The position numbers and the translations under genes were made by a program. A stretch of 64,000 nt of DNA from Sarcocystis neurona. Its lineage: Eukaryota; Apicomplexa; Conoidasida; Eucoccidiorida; Sarcocystidae. This document shows, piece by piece, positions 26,296-38,998 of this stretch; the stretch's first letter is position 1, and the number at the start of each line of letters is the position of its first letter. The stretch spans positions 1,428,007 to 1,492,006 of the forward strand of contig KL647298.1 of assembly GCA_000727475.1 (NCBI GenBank), in the 5' to 3' direction. The notes under the pieces were generated by a model. It worked only from the letters and a program-made list of their open reading frames with translations. It had not been told where the DNA came from and made no database searches.

Positions 26296-27210
26296 ATGGA
26301 GAAGGACACGCAGCAGCAGCAAGACCGGCGCAGGCGGAGCCAGTCAGACGCCGCACTTTGTCAGCAGAGCCGCGGATCCAACGGCAACAGCGGCAGCGGA
26401 AGCAGCGGCAGCAGCAGTAGTAATAGCAGCAGCGGCAGCAGCAGCAGCACGTGGACAACGTTAGGGACGGTTGCTGCTGTCGTCGGGAGTATAGCAGCAG
26501 GCGCTGCTGCTTCCTGGTTCATCTATCGAAACGCTCAAGCCGAAGAAGAAAGACAGGAATTCGAACAAGCTCGCAGGAGAGAGCAGCAGCAGCTGCTGCA
26601 GCAGCAACGCACTCGCATCTGGCAGCAGGAAAGAGCCTGCGAAGCGGCACGCTACGCGCAGCAGCAGCAGCGGAGAACCTTGCCCGCCTTGGAGGAGCAG
26701 CAATACTGGCAACGAGAACAGCACCAGCAACAGCAGCAGCTCCGCGAAGCACCACCCGAGCGTCAGCAAGAGCAACACGCGCCGCGTGAAATCCGCCAAC
26801 AGCAGCAGCCGCAGCAGCAGCAGGGGCAGCAGCGCGGGCGGTCGCAGCAATGTGAGATGCCGGAGGCAATACGATTCCATGAGCACCAGCATAAGTCTGC
26901 GAGTGAAACACGCGGGATACAGGAGGCGCGAGAGAAAGAGCAGCATCAGCAGCAGCTGCTGCTCGAGGCGGCGCGGGAGCAGCTGCTGCGAGAGAGTGCG
27001 CAGCAGCAGCAGTGCGTCGACAAGGAGGGACTGCAGTGGCAGAGTGTAGAAAAAGAAACGCGGCAGCAGCAACAGGAGAGGGAGCAGGAGCAACTTGATG
27101 AAGAAGAAATGCTGCAGTGGGAAGCAGTGGAAGCGGAGCAGCCATGCGACGGCGGTGTGGGGAGGCGGCAGTACCCGGACGCAGACAGCGTAGGGAAGAA
27201 GCAGCGGTAG
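26296..27210 (+). CDS. Q-rich single-pass membrane protein, unknown function
   Basis: An ATG-started ORF of 304 codons with no intron needed. Residues 1-25 are polar and basic, and 28-52 are a Ser/Gly/Asn linker. Residues 53-77 form one hydrophobic helix rich in Gly and Ala (TLGTVAAVVGSIAAGAAASW), the only plausible membrane segment. Residues 80-300 are a long Q/E/R-rich stretch with poly-Gln runs encoded by CAG and likely coiled coil. There is no cleavable signal peptide. Part of the ORF's length comes from CAG repeats that are open in several frames. The non-repetitive hydrophobic block, the start codon and the charged tail argue for a real gene, as Eimeria proteins often carry such homopolymer runs. 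No family was recognised. A single-exon gene is unusual beside its intron-rich neighbours. Confidence 0.45.
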   Translation: MEKDTQQQQDRRRRSQSDAALCQQSRGSNGNSGSGSSGSSSSNSSSGSSSSTWTTLGTVAAVVGSIAAGAAASWFIYRNAQAEEERQEFEQARRREQQQLLQQQRTRIWQQERACEAARYAQQQQRRTLPALEEQQYWQREQHQQQQQLREAPPERQQEQHAPREIRQQQQPQQQQGQQRGRSQQCEMPEAIRFHEHQHKSASETRGIQEAREKEQHQQQLLLEAAREQLLRESAQQQQCVDKEGLQWQSVEKETRQQQQEREQEQLDEEEMLQWEAVEAEQPCDGGVGRRQYPDADSVGKKQR

Positions 27211-29410
27211 AGAGAGAGAGACGTAAGAACAACAGAAGTCACAGCTAAGAGGTTGGTGGCGCTGCGGAGAACGTACTTAAAGCGACAGAGTTGGTACGCT
27301 AGCAAACACGGGTAGAAGCAAACTAAGAACAGGAAGCGCAGCAGCAGCAACAGCAGTACCCGCTCTACTAGCAGCGTCAGCGCTCAGAGACGCGCTGAAG
27401 CAGTCCCAGACAGGCGAGCGGAGCCAACTCGGCAGCAAGGGAGGTGCCGCGGAAACATCAAGTGTGGGGGGAACTGCAGTAGCACCGCACATGGAAACAG
27501 CAGCTGCAGCAGCGGGGAGAGAAGCAGCAGCGTGTACGGGAGTCGCGGTCGCTGCTGCTGACGGTGCAGCAGCAGGGGAAGCAGAAGCGGCCGAGCAACA
27601 GCAGCTGCACCAAGAGACACCGACTTGCCGCAACAGTCCTACAAACAGCAGCAGCAGCAAAGTTATTGCGGCAGCGGGAGCAGCGCCAGCAGACGGTGCA
27701 GCAACAATACCAGAAGTCAGGCGCAAACGCAGTAGAACAATAAGAGGAGAGGCGAGAATTTTTTTTTGTCTAGCTAAAACGCAATGTACATACGTACATG
27801 CACCCCCGGAGATGGATAGACCGGTGGATGTGCATATGTGTGTATAGACGTGTCGTGGTGGGGCGTAGTCCACGAGAAGCAGTAGGAGGGGCAGCAGTAG
27901 GCGTATAGGGGACACCAGGAGGTGCATCCGTAAGATCAGCAGCGGCAGCAGCACAGGAACGGATGCAGGAAGGAGAGTTGCAGCAGAGCAGGAGCAATTA
28001 TGGGGAGGCGACAGCAGCGACGGCAGCCACACACTGGCCGTAGCAGCACGAGTAGGACCGATAGCAGGAGCAGCATCCGTACGACCAGCAGCGGAATTAT
28101 CATCAGCAGAATTATCAGCAGCAGAACCACCAGAAGTAAGAGCAGCAGCAGTAGCAGGTACAGCAGTGAAGCAACATTCGTAGAAGTGGCAGTTCATGGC
28201 GTGTTGATGAAATCTTTTGCATGCACCTGTGAGGCGACTACGCCTCGGGAAACATGCGGGACGATGTACAAGGTGGACTGCATTAAAAATTTTAATTTCT
28301 GTGCGTCCTGAGCCCTGTGAAGCTGCACGCCTTGCTGCTGCGGGTCCTGCCGTTCTTTTTGGTGCCACTGCTGTGGCTCCTATAGCGTCGCTACTTTGGC
28401 GAATGTCGCACTGTAGCTTGCTGCGGATGCTGCTGCCGGGCGTGGTGCTACACGTTCTGTTGCTGCTGTACCTCACGGTGCGGCGCCCGCTGTCGCTGCA
28501 TTGATCCGTCAAGTGCTGCCGCTGCCGCTGCGTCTGCTGTTGCTCTTACTTCGGCACCACTGACAGTGGCATCTGGGACAGGGTTGGACGAACGTACCGC
28601 GGGCTGTTTCTCCAGTTGCTGGTACACCTGCTGCTGCTGCTCTGCTGCTGCTACACCTGTTGCTGCGACTCTGCTGCTGCGACTCTGCTGCTGCGACTCT
28701 GCTGCTACTGCAGACCCATGGCTGCTACACCAGCTGCTGCTATCCGAGCTTCTGCTACATCAGTTTCTGCTGTTCTGGCTGCCGCTACACCAGTTGCTGC
28801 TATCGCAGCAGCTGCTACATCAGCTGGTGCTGACCCAACTGCCGCCACAGCTGCTGCTACACATCTGCTGCTACCGCGGCTGCCGCTGCACCAGCTGCTG
28901 CTACAGCAACAGCTGCTGTAGCACTGTCCGTAGGAGGTTTTACGACGATAGTTGGACGCACAAGGGAAGGGTAGGGCACCTTGCCGTACATCCGCTGCTG
29001 CGCAAGCTGCTGGTGCGTCATCTGTTGCTTCTGCACTAGTTGCTCCTGCTGCATTTACTGCGTCTCGAGCTGCTGCTGCGTCACCTACTTCTGCTTCTCT
29101 CCTTTTTGCTGCAGCTGGTGCTGGACGACGTGCCGTTGTAAGGCTTTTGTTGCATCGGCTGCTGTTGGATGTGTGTCCGCTCCACGTGTTGCTGGTGAGC
29201 AAGGGAAACGTCTCTTTGCTGCTGCGTAGCCTTGTTGTCTCCTGTGCCTCCCGCCGGTGAATAAATTGACCAGTGCCTGCGCTTTGCAAGACAGTCACGA
29301 CGTTTGCTTGGGCACTGCTCATTCGTGAGCTGCTCCGCAGCACCTGTGTGCGGCTGCGAGGGTACTGCTGGATTGCTGCCTGTATGCAGTTTCTCTGCGA
29401 CCAGTAAAGA
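27211..29410. repeat. CAG/CTG trinucleotide field
   Basis: CAG-type triplets dominate the plus strand from 27211 to about 28180, and CTG-type triplets from about 28320 to 29240. The switch of strand bias near 28.2 kb is clear. Long open frames on both strands here (up to 411 codons) are low-complexity products of the repeats and I do not call them genes. A non-repetitive island lies at 28185-28320. Confidence 0.6.
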
Positions 29411-29417
29411 TGTACTC

Positions 29418-29444
29418 ATGTATATATATATATATATATATATC
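29418..29444. repeat. (TA)n microsatellite
   Basis: An uninterrupted TA dinucleotide run, one of dozens in this window. It marks the end of the CAG/CTG field to its left. Confidence 0.9.
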
Positions 29445-32290
29445 TACAGATATTGACGGACACACCTGGTCCTGTTGAAACGTTTTTCCGTTGCCCGCAT
29501 CTATGTAGGTATACGTACGTGATATTTGCAGACCTGGTTTGTCTACCAGAATACACAAGGATACACCGTCTAGCAAGTGAGGAATATTAGACTCTTTTCC
29601 TGCTATTACGTAAAGCTTGCGTGTTGCGGGTGGCTCTTCCGGTCATACAAAGAGGGGCCGCTGCTGCAAAAAGGCATTCGCTACTGATGGTGCTGGTGCA
29701 GAGAATGTGTATAGTACGGTTCAGTTTCAAGTTGGTATCGTTGACCCCGAGGAACTCTGTTATTACTCGGCTTCTAGGGGAGAAACTCTCTGCCGCCTGC
29801 CTGAGGCTGCTATCCCTGCCAAAGTAGTCCTAAAAATCGAGTCTTGCTAAGGAAGCGGTGGAGATTCACTAGCACCTTATGGAAAGGCTGTATCACGAGG
29901 GTGAATGCTGTGGTGGTTTGAATGCAGAAGTAATTGAGTGGTCACTCACCGTATTCTTGGATAGTCGTGTAATGATGTGTTCACTTGAGGTAGTATATGA
30001 GTACGTTTAAGCTGCTGCAAGGAGCTCAATCTGACACTACGACAGAGTGCCGCTACTGCTGCTGAGGAGACTCTTCTGTGCTTTCTGTATGAAGTGACTC
30101 CCCTGCTACGGGTTCGATGCCGACAGTATACTATTCTATTACTACTCTATCACATAACGGCGTCACCGATACCCTATATGCATGTTTATATATATATAAT
30201 GTAGGTGTAGATACGGACGACTACAGAAAAGTCTAAATAAATTACTGCACATTCTTGCTGCTGCCGTAGAAAGCCAGTGCTGCGAATAAGGGATGTTCTG
30301 CTTGTGGTAGTGATGTGTCTCCTGCCACGACGCAGTACCTCTACCGTGTGGCCCATTTCTCGTTTCTCTCCAGGTCACAAGTCTTCCTTTTCAGCACCGA
30401 TGAAAACCTGCAGGAGAAACCTGTTAGCTATACGTGTACCGCACGTGATAGCTGCAGCGGTGCCACACGTATGTACCAACTTAGACGTAGTTGTACTCAT
30501 TTGAGCGACTAGCTATACACGAGGGGCCTACTCAGCTCATTTTAAGAAAGGACAGAGGTACACACTATGATAGATGAAGAAGTAAGGCAAAACACACGGA
30601 GACGAACGTACGTATAGCGCGTACAGGGAGACATCAGAGCGAAGACCTGTTGGTAAAAACAGATACAGTAGATATGGTGTAGTCACGTGTGTATATGCGT
30701 ACATACGTGTATACACTTAGAGCGCATTCGCTCACGCAGGGCTACTAGCATGAGACGAAAGCTACAGAAGGAGCACAAAGAAGGTGCAGAAACTGCAGAA
30801 GGGCGCCTGAACACGCCGGAGCAATCCGTGAGTACCCGAGAACGTGCCGCAGACTGGCAGCATAGACACGTTAGTGACCGTGGCGTAATGTCGCAGAAAT
30901 TACGAATAATACGAGGCAAGCGAGGTACTCACAGCAGCAAATGTGGGGCTGCCTTTCCTAAACAGTAAGAGCCCCCGGAACTTGCAGGAAATGTAGATAA
31001 TTCTATACTACGAGTAACGATACCTCCGTGACCGCTACAAAACGACATCGCCTCCTCTAGCATGTAAATACGATTCGTGTTAGTAAGCTGTCTGCTGCTG
31101 CTTAGGCTGAGGCAGCAGGTGCTAGAACTACCCTCTGCTAAAGAGTATGCCCTCTGCTGCAGAGTGCAAGTGGAGTTTCTCAGAGTGTAACAATATCGCT
31201 GAACCTACCCACGCACAAATTTTCCTTCGTCAAGTCGTATACTGCTCTTTGTGCGTGTTCCTGCTGCTGCGCTTGGGACCAAGACAACGACGTCAAAGCG
31301 GCTATCGCTGCCACAGAGCGTGTACAGAAGTGTACGTGGAAAAGGAGTGGAATGTAGAGAGACACAGATGGGTTTTTAATAACCCGTAAGTATATTCGTA
31401 GCTCCCGATCTGTTCAGCTGTGAATACATATACATACATATACTTGTCTCCACATTTGCAGGTTTTGTGGTGTGTCGATGTACACACGTTGCTAGCCGGA
31501 AGTTTCTGATTCTCGCCGCCTTCCCCACCGTGTCTTTGTTGCATTTATCGGTGGAATGTTCAACCGTATACGTGATGTTCTGAGGATCAATGCCAAGCAG
31601 TCGAACCACACATACGTCCACGCAGCACGCAGGATTTGTGTGAAGTTTGTCTGGATGTATGCATTTGACCGCATTAACATACGCTGAGGATACATGCGAA
31701 ATCTAGCAACATAATCTTCTGTATATGTTTTCCTCTGTACCACCTCAAGGACGTGTTCACAGACACACGCGTATTCACGCATGCGGCACCTGCATGCCAC
31801 AGATAGATTACTGTAGGCCTTGTTGTAGAAAATATTGTACAGCTGTCCAAAGTATACATAGCTACGTACATTTGTGTATACAACCGAAATGTAATCGTCG
31901 TATTCATAGATATTCTTACGTTTAGTACAACTCTACGTGCAGTAAATATACGTGTGTAAACAGACGGATACCTATGCATCTAGGCGTACGAGGCGAACAG
32001 AGAGCTTGTGGAGACCGAATATCTCTCTGCACACACGTAAACCACACAAAATGCACAGTCGCTATGACTGTCACTAAAAACTCACACATATGCATACGTT
32101 CGTGTTTTCTTCATCACTGAAAAGAAAGTAAGCAGTGTTTTATTTCTATTGGAGCGTGAGCTTGATTAGATCGGTTCTTCTACATGGACACAAGCACGTA
32201 CATGTTCGTGGGTATACGTACGGGTGCACAGACGTGTGTACATATACGTGCCTACACCCACGCATGTAATTACCTATTTTGTGACCACAG
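29445..32290. other. Gene-poor stretch with weak exon-like segments
   Basis: Mostly unique sequence with scattered TGTATA repeats. One segment, 30750-30924 (plus), starts with ATG and encodes a basic peptide beginning MRRKLQKEHKEGAE. It ends at a possible GTACTC donor. It could equally be chance. Nothing here is assigned to a family. Confidence 0.3.
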
Positions 32291-32867
32291 GTTCATTTCT
32301 ACATTATATGTGAAGGCAGGGCGAAAATGCCAAGTAGTCAACGTCTGTTAAAGTGAGAACGTGAGAGTATCTATTCGGATGTGGTCGCCGTGGTTTTATC
32401 GGCATGGTGCACGGAAGCGCCGTAAACTGCGGAAACATGACTGCACGACCAGTCTGTGTTTTGTACATATAGTCGTATTGGCACTATTAGGGGGCGAGAA
32501 AAGAAGTGTTCGCTTCCGCGAAGACGTCGAAAATCATTTATACATATATATATGTATATGAAAAGATGACACACATACACAATCTATATTACGTAGTATG
32601 CGTATACACTATTCCGTCAGTACCTGCAGTGATAAGATTAACGTCAGCGTTCAAGTTGTATTTCACCAGGATCTCGTGCTGGTGTTGCTGACGAAAAACC
32701 GAAAAATGCTTTACTTGTCAGAACGTGGAGCCACGAGTGAGCGCAAATGTGGTAAGTCGTCTGTCCCTAATCTTCGAAGTGAAGACGATATATTCCCACA
32801 TGCAGGAAGATTGAAAGCCGAAGAACTACGTATCCTTGAGAAGCAACCGTTCTTTCCTTACGCTTGA
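32291..32867 (+). other. Candidate 3' exons of an unrecognised plus-strand gene
   Basis: A possible exon 32291-32352 follows an ACCACAG acceptor and ends at a GTGAGA donor, two bases into a codon. A second, 32630-32751, follows CTGCAG, completes that codon in frame and ends at a GTAAGT donor. A third, 32806-32867, follows ATGCAG and closes with TGA. Joined, they give a peptide containing QVVFHQDLVLVLLTKNRKM and ending EKQPFFPYA. The last intron (54 nt) is a multiple of three without stops, so it could be retained. The join therefore rests on one phase match and four splice-like sites. No domain is recognised and upstream exons were not found. Confidence 0.3.
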
Positions 32868-35800
32868 AGCAAGGATAAACGATTAGTTCGGTGATATGAT
32901 CAGAACGTCACCACCATGACGAGGGACATAGAACTACGTAATCATGCTTTTCGTACCATAAGCAGGGTTGGAGCTTTACTTTTACAGGAAGAATGCCGCA
33001 GATTCTCTATATATGCAGACATACTCATATATTTCTGTATCTACGCAGTCGTGCAGATGTGGACGACGAACTGTGAGTGGCGATGTCGGCTCTTGAAAAA
33101 CAGAGGACGTAAGGAGACCAGTTCTTTTTTGCACACACAAAACTAACTCACAGGGAGGAGGAACTTTCTGACGAGGATAAAGTACACTTTACACAGAACA
33201 CAAAGAGTTGGCCGTGTTGCCTAGATGCATTTTTTTACTTCTAGCATTCTTCCGCGTGAATGTATACACAATATATACGCACAGGAACTTACAGGCACAT
33301 CAACGTGACATCTGTAGCTCTTTTCACAGCTGTATTTTCGATATGTATGATGTGTGATGAGAGATCGTGGAGGATCAAGAGCCGAACCATACTGATATCT
33401 ACACGTACACACATTTCCAGAGGCATGTGTCTCATTCGTTGGAATGCGCATATATCTGTATCCTCCCCAAGACGACTACAGGATACATTGGTATACAGGT
33501 ATCTTCATTATCTTTCACTGTATATTTGTGTACATTTATTGCTCCTTTTGGAGATACTTTGCTGTGTGCGACCACCCGCCTCCAGATGCATCTTCACGAA
33601 CGCTGCTGGTGCAGCTGAGTTTCTAGGCTCGCACGGACTGCTGCGATTAACTTTCGTCCTGCTCCTCCAGACGAGATTGTTGCGCCTGCTGTGCTGCCAA
33701 TCGTGAGGTGGTGCAGACGTCAAAACTACAGCTGGGCACTTTCTGCTGCTCCTGTGTGTTGGAGATGGTTCTGTCGGTCCTGCTTGTTCTACGGCTGCGC
33801 TTGTTACTGCTCTTCTAGCTGCAGCAGGGGCTGCTGCTCGAGGTGTTGCTCTCCTCGCCTCCGCAGCAACTGCGCCGCTTCTTCGGGGCCTTCTTACTGA
33901 TGGAGTTAACTTTTCGTGCAGTGTTGACCTGCTGTTGCTACGTGGAGGAAGAGCCTGTTGCTCCACCGAGAGCGCCACGTTGGATCCTTACTGCACAGCA
34001 CCTGCTAATCGCCAAAAGCGGGTGTTAGGTATCACTGAAAATGAGGAGACGAAGACTTTCTTCGGTGCGTGCTGGACTCTACTGCTCCTGTCTCCAGAGT
34101 GGGGGAGAAATAGAAAGCAGATGCCCCAGTCTCCCCTGTCGTAGCTGCTGTGGCGTGGAGGGTGTGATGGTACTCGTGGTCGTCCTCGCACGTGCCGCCA
34201 CTTCTACAGCGCGAGTATCGCCTCCCCGCTGCCGCTGCTGTGCGCCGTCGAAGCAGACCGTACTAATCCGTGCTGCAGAGTTGATGTCGCTCTTAACAAC
34301 TTCCTGGTGTAGCTGCAGCTACAACAACAGCTTCTTCTCTTCTGCTGTCCTTCTTCTCCTGCTCCTTCGCTTTCGTTGTTGCTCCTGCTGCTGCTGTTGT
34401 TGGCGCAGTCTATCCGTTGAGGCTGCTTAGTACAGTGGAAGGCCCCGCAACAATAACAACGAGGTGGAGGAGGCGCTGGCCCCATCTTTGTGTGAAGCTC
34501 ACTGGGGTATCCTTGGAGTAGTCATCTTCCATTGCGTTCTTTTGTATGTTGACCGCTCCTGTTGATTCGTTTTTTAGTCTAGCAAAGCAGCGCTACAGCG
34601 CTGTGTTCTTTTTCGTCTCGCCAACGCTCACTGGTTTTTCCTCTCTTAGTGCAGCAGCGAATCGCGCTACTGCTGCAACAACTCTGGCTGGTGCTACTGC
34701 GACGGCTGCGCCTGGTGCTGCGGCTGTTACTCACTATCACACTGCACGGACACGAGGCGCCTCCTCTTGCACATTTACGACGTAAAATCTCCAGTTTGAC
34801 TCCTGGATCAGCGGCCTTCACCTCGTCCCTTTTTTCCTTTGCTTCCTCCTCTACTCTCCTGGCGCCAAGATGGGGAAAGGCTGTAAGTTGTACACCAACG
34901 TGGCTCCTGCTCCTCCGTCGTTTCCGGGGATCTAGAGCTCGCGAGACATGCTTAAAACGGCAAAACTTCGTCGTGGACTGCCTTCTCCGCTTCTTGTCTT
35001 TTAATAAATGTCATTGTGTGGCACTTCGTGGGTCCTTCAGCAGCAAAACAACGGCGGAGACACTGGTGGTCGGCCAGCGCGTAGGCAGCGGTACCACTGA
35101 CTCCACTCGTAGAAAAGGAGTAGCCTGAGTACTCTTGGGTGAAGCACACGCCAGTCCCAAGTGCTAACCGTGTATAAGTTCCTTCCTCCTCCGGTAAGAC
35201 GTGCTTTTCCCCCACCATTCTGTCTCTGTGCAGTCTTACGGGGACGCACAGGAAAAAGTGTTGTCTCACTCGGCACTAGTGGAGTTCCAGGTGTACAAAC
35301 ACCCAACTTCACGCAGAAAATGCGGACGATGGCACAGATGCGTTTCCGAGGCTTCTGCGGCTGTCTGAGAACGAAAAGCTTGCAGCTTTCTTTGTCTCTG
35401 CCAATTAGTCCAGCTGTCTCTCTCTAGGTTCGCGCCTTCCTGCCGTTTTTTTACGCAAAATAGATGATCGGGCTTGGTGCGATGTACGTACGGTACACCG
35501 TACACTGTAAGACGACTGTGAAGGACCTCCGTGGTCGTCACGGTTCTCGGGCACTTGGCAGACAGGCTGTCGCCGAGTAGTCCACCTGTCAGAATTATTT
35601 TTCGAAAAAAGCAGACTGTTTCAAGGGTGAACACTTCTTTTTTTTCTTTCCTCCCTTCCTCTCTATATACATATGTAATGAACCCTCTCTACATATTCCT
35701 GAGTACGTGTATCTCTGTAGAGTGTGCTTCTACTTTCCATACCTGATTTTATGCAGATCTCTGTGGGCCGTTTAAACGTGTACGGGCGGAGTATGCTTCT

Positions 35801-36480
35801 GTGTGTGTGCGTTTGTGTATGTGTGCGGGCGCAAGTGCGACACAGTTTTTGTCGATGGGGAGCACGCTTTGAGCTGCTTTCGAGTGTTTTAAAAGAGGCT
35901 GCACTGTATACGTACACCACCTTTTAGTGTGCACTTCAGGGGGAAAACAGTAGGTAGTTTTTGCGTAGCTCTGAAGTCGTCTTGACGGGCACAGCAAATC
36001 CCTATGCTTTCTCCGAACAGCACATCTCTGGTTCAGCTCTTTTCGAATGAGTAGTCTCTATTGATTTGTGTAGCGCATGCCTTTCTGTGTCGTCCTCTAT
36101 TAGCCTCGTGCAGGGGGGTAACGTGAAGCTTTCTTCAGACAGGTAGCGCGCTGTGTAGATGATAGCCGTCTACTGAATATCCTGCTGCCTTTTTTTCACG
36201 CGGCTGTGTCTTCGGAGGCTGTACACACCGAATCGTTTTAGATTCGCATGTGCGTGTATGTACACATGCACCTCTGCGTGCATCTTAAGGAGTCCTTTGA
36301 AGATATTTTGCATGTTCCCTAGTGGGCTGATGATACAGTGAAAACCCATCGTACCGTCGTCGTGCCCCCCGTCGCCCTTGTGTGTCTTCCAGCATATTGT
36401 TAACTACCTAAAGACACGCACTGTGCTGCCAGTGATATCAGCGCCCCCGCAGCTACAACCGCAGCCCACTGGGATATTTC
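32868..36480. other. Microsatellites and a CTG field, no supported gene
   Basis: 32868-33570 is mixed sequence, including an ATG in strong context (CCACCATGA) at 32916 that opens only 76 codons. 33590-34910 is a CTG-rich field. 34910-36480 is mixed sequence with no convincing exon. Open frames on both strands are short and low-complexity. Confidence 0.35.
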
Positions 36481-37026
36481 ATATCTTTGTATAATGTGGA
36501 TTCACGTATCCTGTCGGGGTATTCCTCCGTCTGCGCGGCTCCTGCACGTAGCTTAGCATGCACGTATACCTATTACGAAGCCACTACGGTTCAACGACAT
36601 TATATATATATATATATGTATATGTATGTACCAACGTGCAGTAGATCTCAGAAGATAGAAAGTGAAGAGAGGTACATTTTTATGTACAGATGTAAGGGAG
36701 ACTGCTGAAAAGTTCACCAGAAGCTACACTTTTCTTGGTGACCCCGCGTCGCGTGTAGCAAACGATTTAGGAGAACAGAAGTGAGGAGTTCTGCTTGCCT
36801 TCAGCGCCACTCTGCCGTGCAGCAGTTCCGAAGAAAACGTGGCACGAATTCTTGTAAGTGTCTGTTTCTGAGGATGTCTGAGGACGGAACTGTGTATGTG
36901 TGCACGTGCAGCGGCACAAAGGAGTCCACCTCCGTTCTTGTATGCCAGACCATGTGTGTAATGTGTGTGTATATATATATTCATATATGTAGAAGAGGTA
37001 GAAGGTGGCGCTTATATTCATGCGTG

Positions 37027-37061
<35 letters not shown>

Positions 37062-37960
37062 ATAGTTGCGTGTGTGTGTGTGTGTATGAGTGTACGTGTG
37101 TACGTGTACGTGTGTGTGTATGTATATGTGGCCAAGTGTAGCTAGTAAAAGCCACTTCCGTATATACATGTATAAACACATATATACATATATATATATG
37201 CGTACTGATACGTGTTTATTTTTGTCTGCGCGTGCACGACGTTACATTTTTGAGCATGCAGGTACGCACTTGTGTGTCTGAGCAGGTCCATAGACGTCCG
37301 TGTGGACTCCTGTGTGTAACTACGTACGTACGTCTACACCTGTAAGTATCTGTCTATGTGTGTCACCTGGTGTGTGTGTACATGTCTTTTTTTGTCTATG
37401 TGGCTGTCCGCGAACAGCACCTGATTGTCTGTGTTGTATTTGTGTGGATATGTGTACGTGTGTGTTGCACAGATATACACGTGTTAGTGTGTGTGTGCGA
37501 ATAAGAAGCATCGGCGTACATGTGTGTCTCGTCGAAAGTGCGGCTGTCGACTTGTAGCTGCTGCGGTTCGGTGAGAACACGCTGAAGTACTGCAGTTGAG
37601 CGTCTGAACGCCAGTGCTTCCTCGCTTCGTGTACGTGTCAGGATTGAAAAGATAGAGAGACACGCGCAGCTGGAACCACCGCACTACGCACACAGAGCTC
37701 AGGGTGGTGTATATGCACTGCACCACCTCGGGTGTATATACACCACGTGTGGGGGGAAGGTGCAGAGGGACTATGCAGCGAGTGAACGGACGCTTCAGAT
37801 ACGTGTAAAACACAGCACTCCCAGTGTTTGTTGCCGCAAGCACCACGTATGTGCACGGCTGTCTATTTGCATGCGTGCCTTTGTGTGGAGTATGCTCTTT
37901 ACGTAAATCTTGTGATGCTTGCGTGTCTTGAGAGGGGTATATGGACAGCATTTTTGCAGA
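36481..37960. repeat. Cluster of TA and TG microsatellites
   Basis: (TA)n runs at about 36601-36618 and 37028-37050, (TG)n at about 37070-37086, and many TGTGTATA/ACGTGTG variants between them. No coding sequence is supported. Confidence 0.7.
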
Positions 37961-38009
37961 CAATTCAAGTCGTATCATCGACGTAGTAGGCTCTAGTTTT
38001 CCTTTATTC

Positions 38010-38990
38010 CCGACCTCCCGGTTTTTCTCTTCATCCGTCTTCTTGTCAAGTCGTCGCATCTCTTTATTGATGACGGTTCCTCACGTCTCTTACTCGACTC
38101 CATACCAAAGTCTTGTGCATACCTAACTTGTGGCGTGACATGCGGACTTTTGTTTTCCGTTCTTTTCCCCTCTTCGTCTTCAAACTCTCTTTTCCCTGCT
38201 CATTCGTCTCCCTCCTATTGTTTTCGCCTCTCTGACTTGTCTCACTGTCCTGTTTTTGATCGACCTCTGCATATGTGTCGGGTCAGCTTCGGCCGAGTGC
38301 CGTACTGGGTAACCGTGTCGGTCTGGTGTACTTTTTTCTTCTCCTCTTTTTTGTCATGTGACTTTGTGTTTTCCGTCTGAGTGCTACCTTTCTTCTCCAT
38401 CTCTCTCGCGTTCTCTCTTCTACCGTCGGGCTCTTAGTTTTGCTTGTCACCGTCTGTTCGTTTCATTTTTGTTCGTTTTCCTCCGCCGTGTGCCTCTCTT
38501 GACGAAAGTTTGGATGCTGCGATTTCTTTCCTTCGTTTAGAATGTGCCCCCTTCGTGTTCGTGTGTCTCTTTCTTTTTTTCGGTGTCGTCTTTTCGTTCG
38601 TCTTTGCAGACCTCTTCCTCGACATCTTTCTTTCTTCTTAATTTTCTCTTGTTTGTCTTCTCTTCCGCCTCTCCGTTTTACCAGAGTAAGTCTTTCTCTT
38701 GCTTCCGCAGGTTCCTCTGTGCCTCTGTGTGCGTCACCTCTGTGTGTCGCACTTGCTTTGTTTCATGTATTTCTTTGCTCTGCAGACGTTGTACATCGAG
38801 TTGGTTCTCCTCACGTCGTATACTTTGGCTTGAACCATATGAGTCTTTGTTTTCCGTTTCTTTTCCCGCGGCTTTCTTCTTCCTTCCCTTTCTTTACTCC
38901 TACACTACTACGAGGACTACCAGGACCGCTCGTCGTACACGGGGCGCGTTAACGTTCGCTCTGCGTGGCTCGTGTGTGTCACCTTTTTGT
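38010..38990 (+). promoter_or_regulatory. Pyrimidine-rich tract upstream of the first placed Sec61 alpha exon
   Basis: Nearly 1 kb of C/T-rich plus-strand sequence ends at the TTTTCGCAG acceptor of the exon starting at 38999. It is probably the 3' part of intron 1, perhaps with 5' UTR and promoter. A strong GTAAGT donor at 38683-38688 hints at an additional upstream exon or UTR exon ending in ACCAGA. Confidence 0.4.
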
Positions 38991-38998
38991 TTTCGCAG

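Noticed and set aside
27277..28512. 411-codon minus-strand open frame
   Set aside because: Ala/Leu/Ser-rich low complexity produced by CAG repeats that leave several frames open; no motif, splice chain or start context supports it.
29617..29850. Plus-strand frame containing FQVGIVDPEELCYYS, which faintly resembles an RNA polymerase large-subunit N terminus
   Set aside because: No ATG, only weak splice sites, and the similarity is a few residues without the rest of the domain.
30055..30125. GGTTCGATGCC resembling a tRNA T-loop
   Set aside because: The flanking bases do not form a T stem, and no D arm or acceptor stem fits upstream.
38965..38998. In-frame GTG as Sec61 alpha start
   Set aside because: GTG is not a plausible eukaryotic start here, and TTTTCGCAG before 38999 is a clear acceptor.
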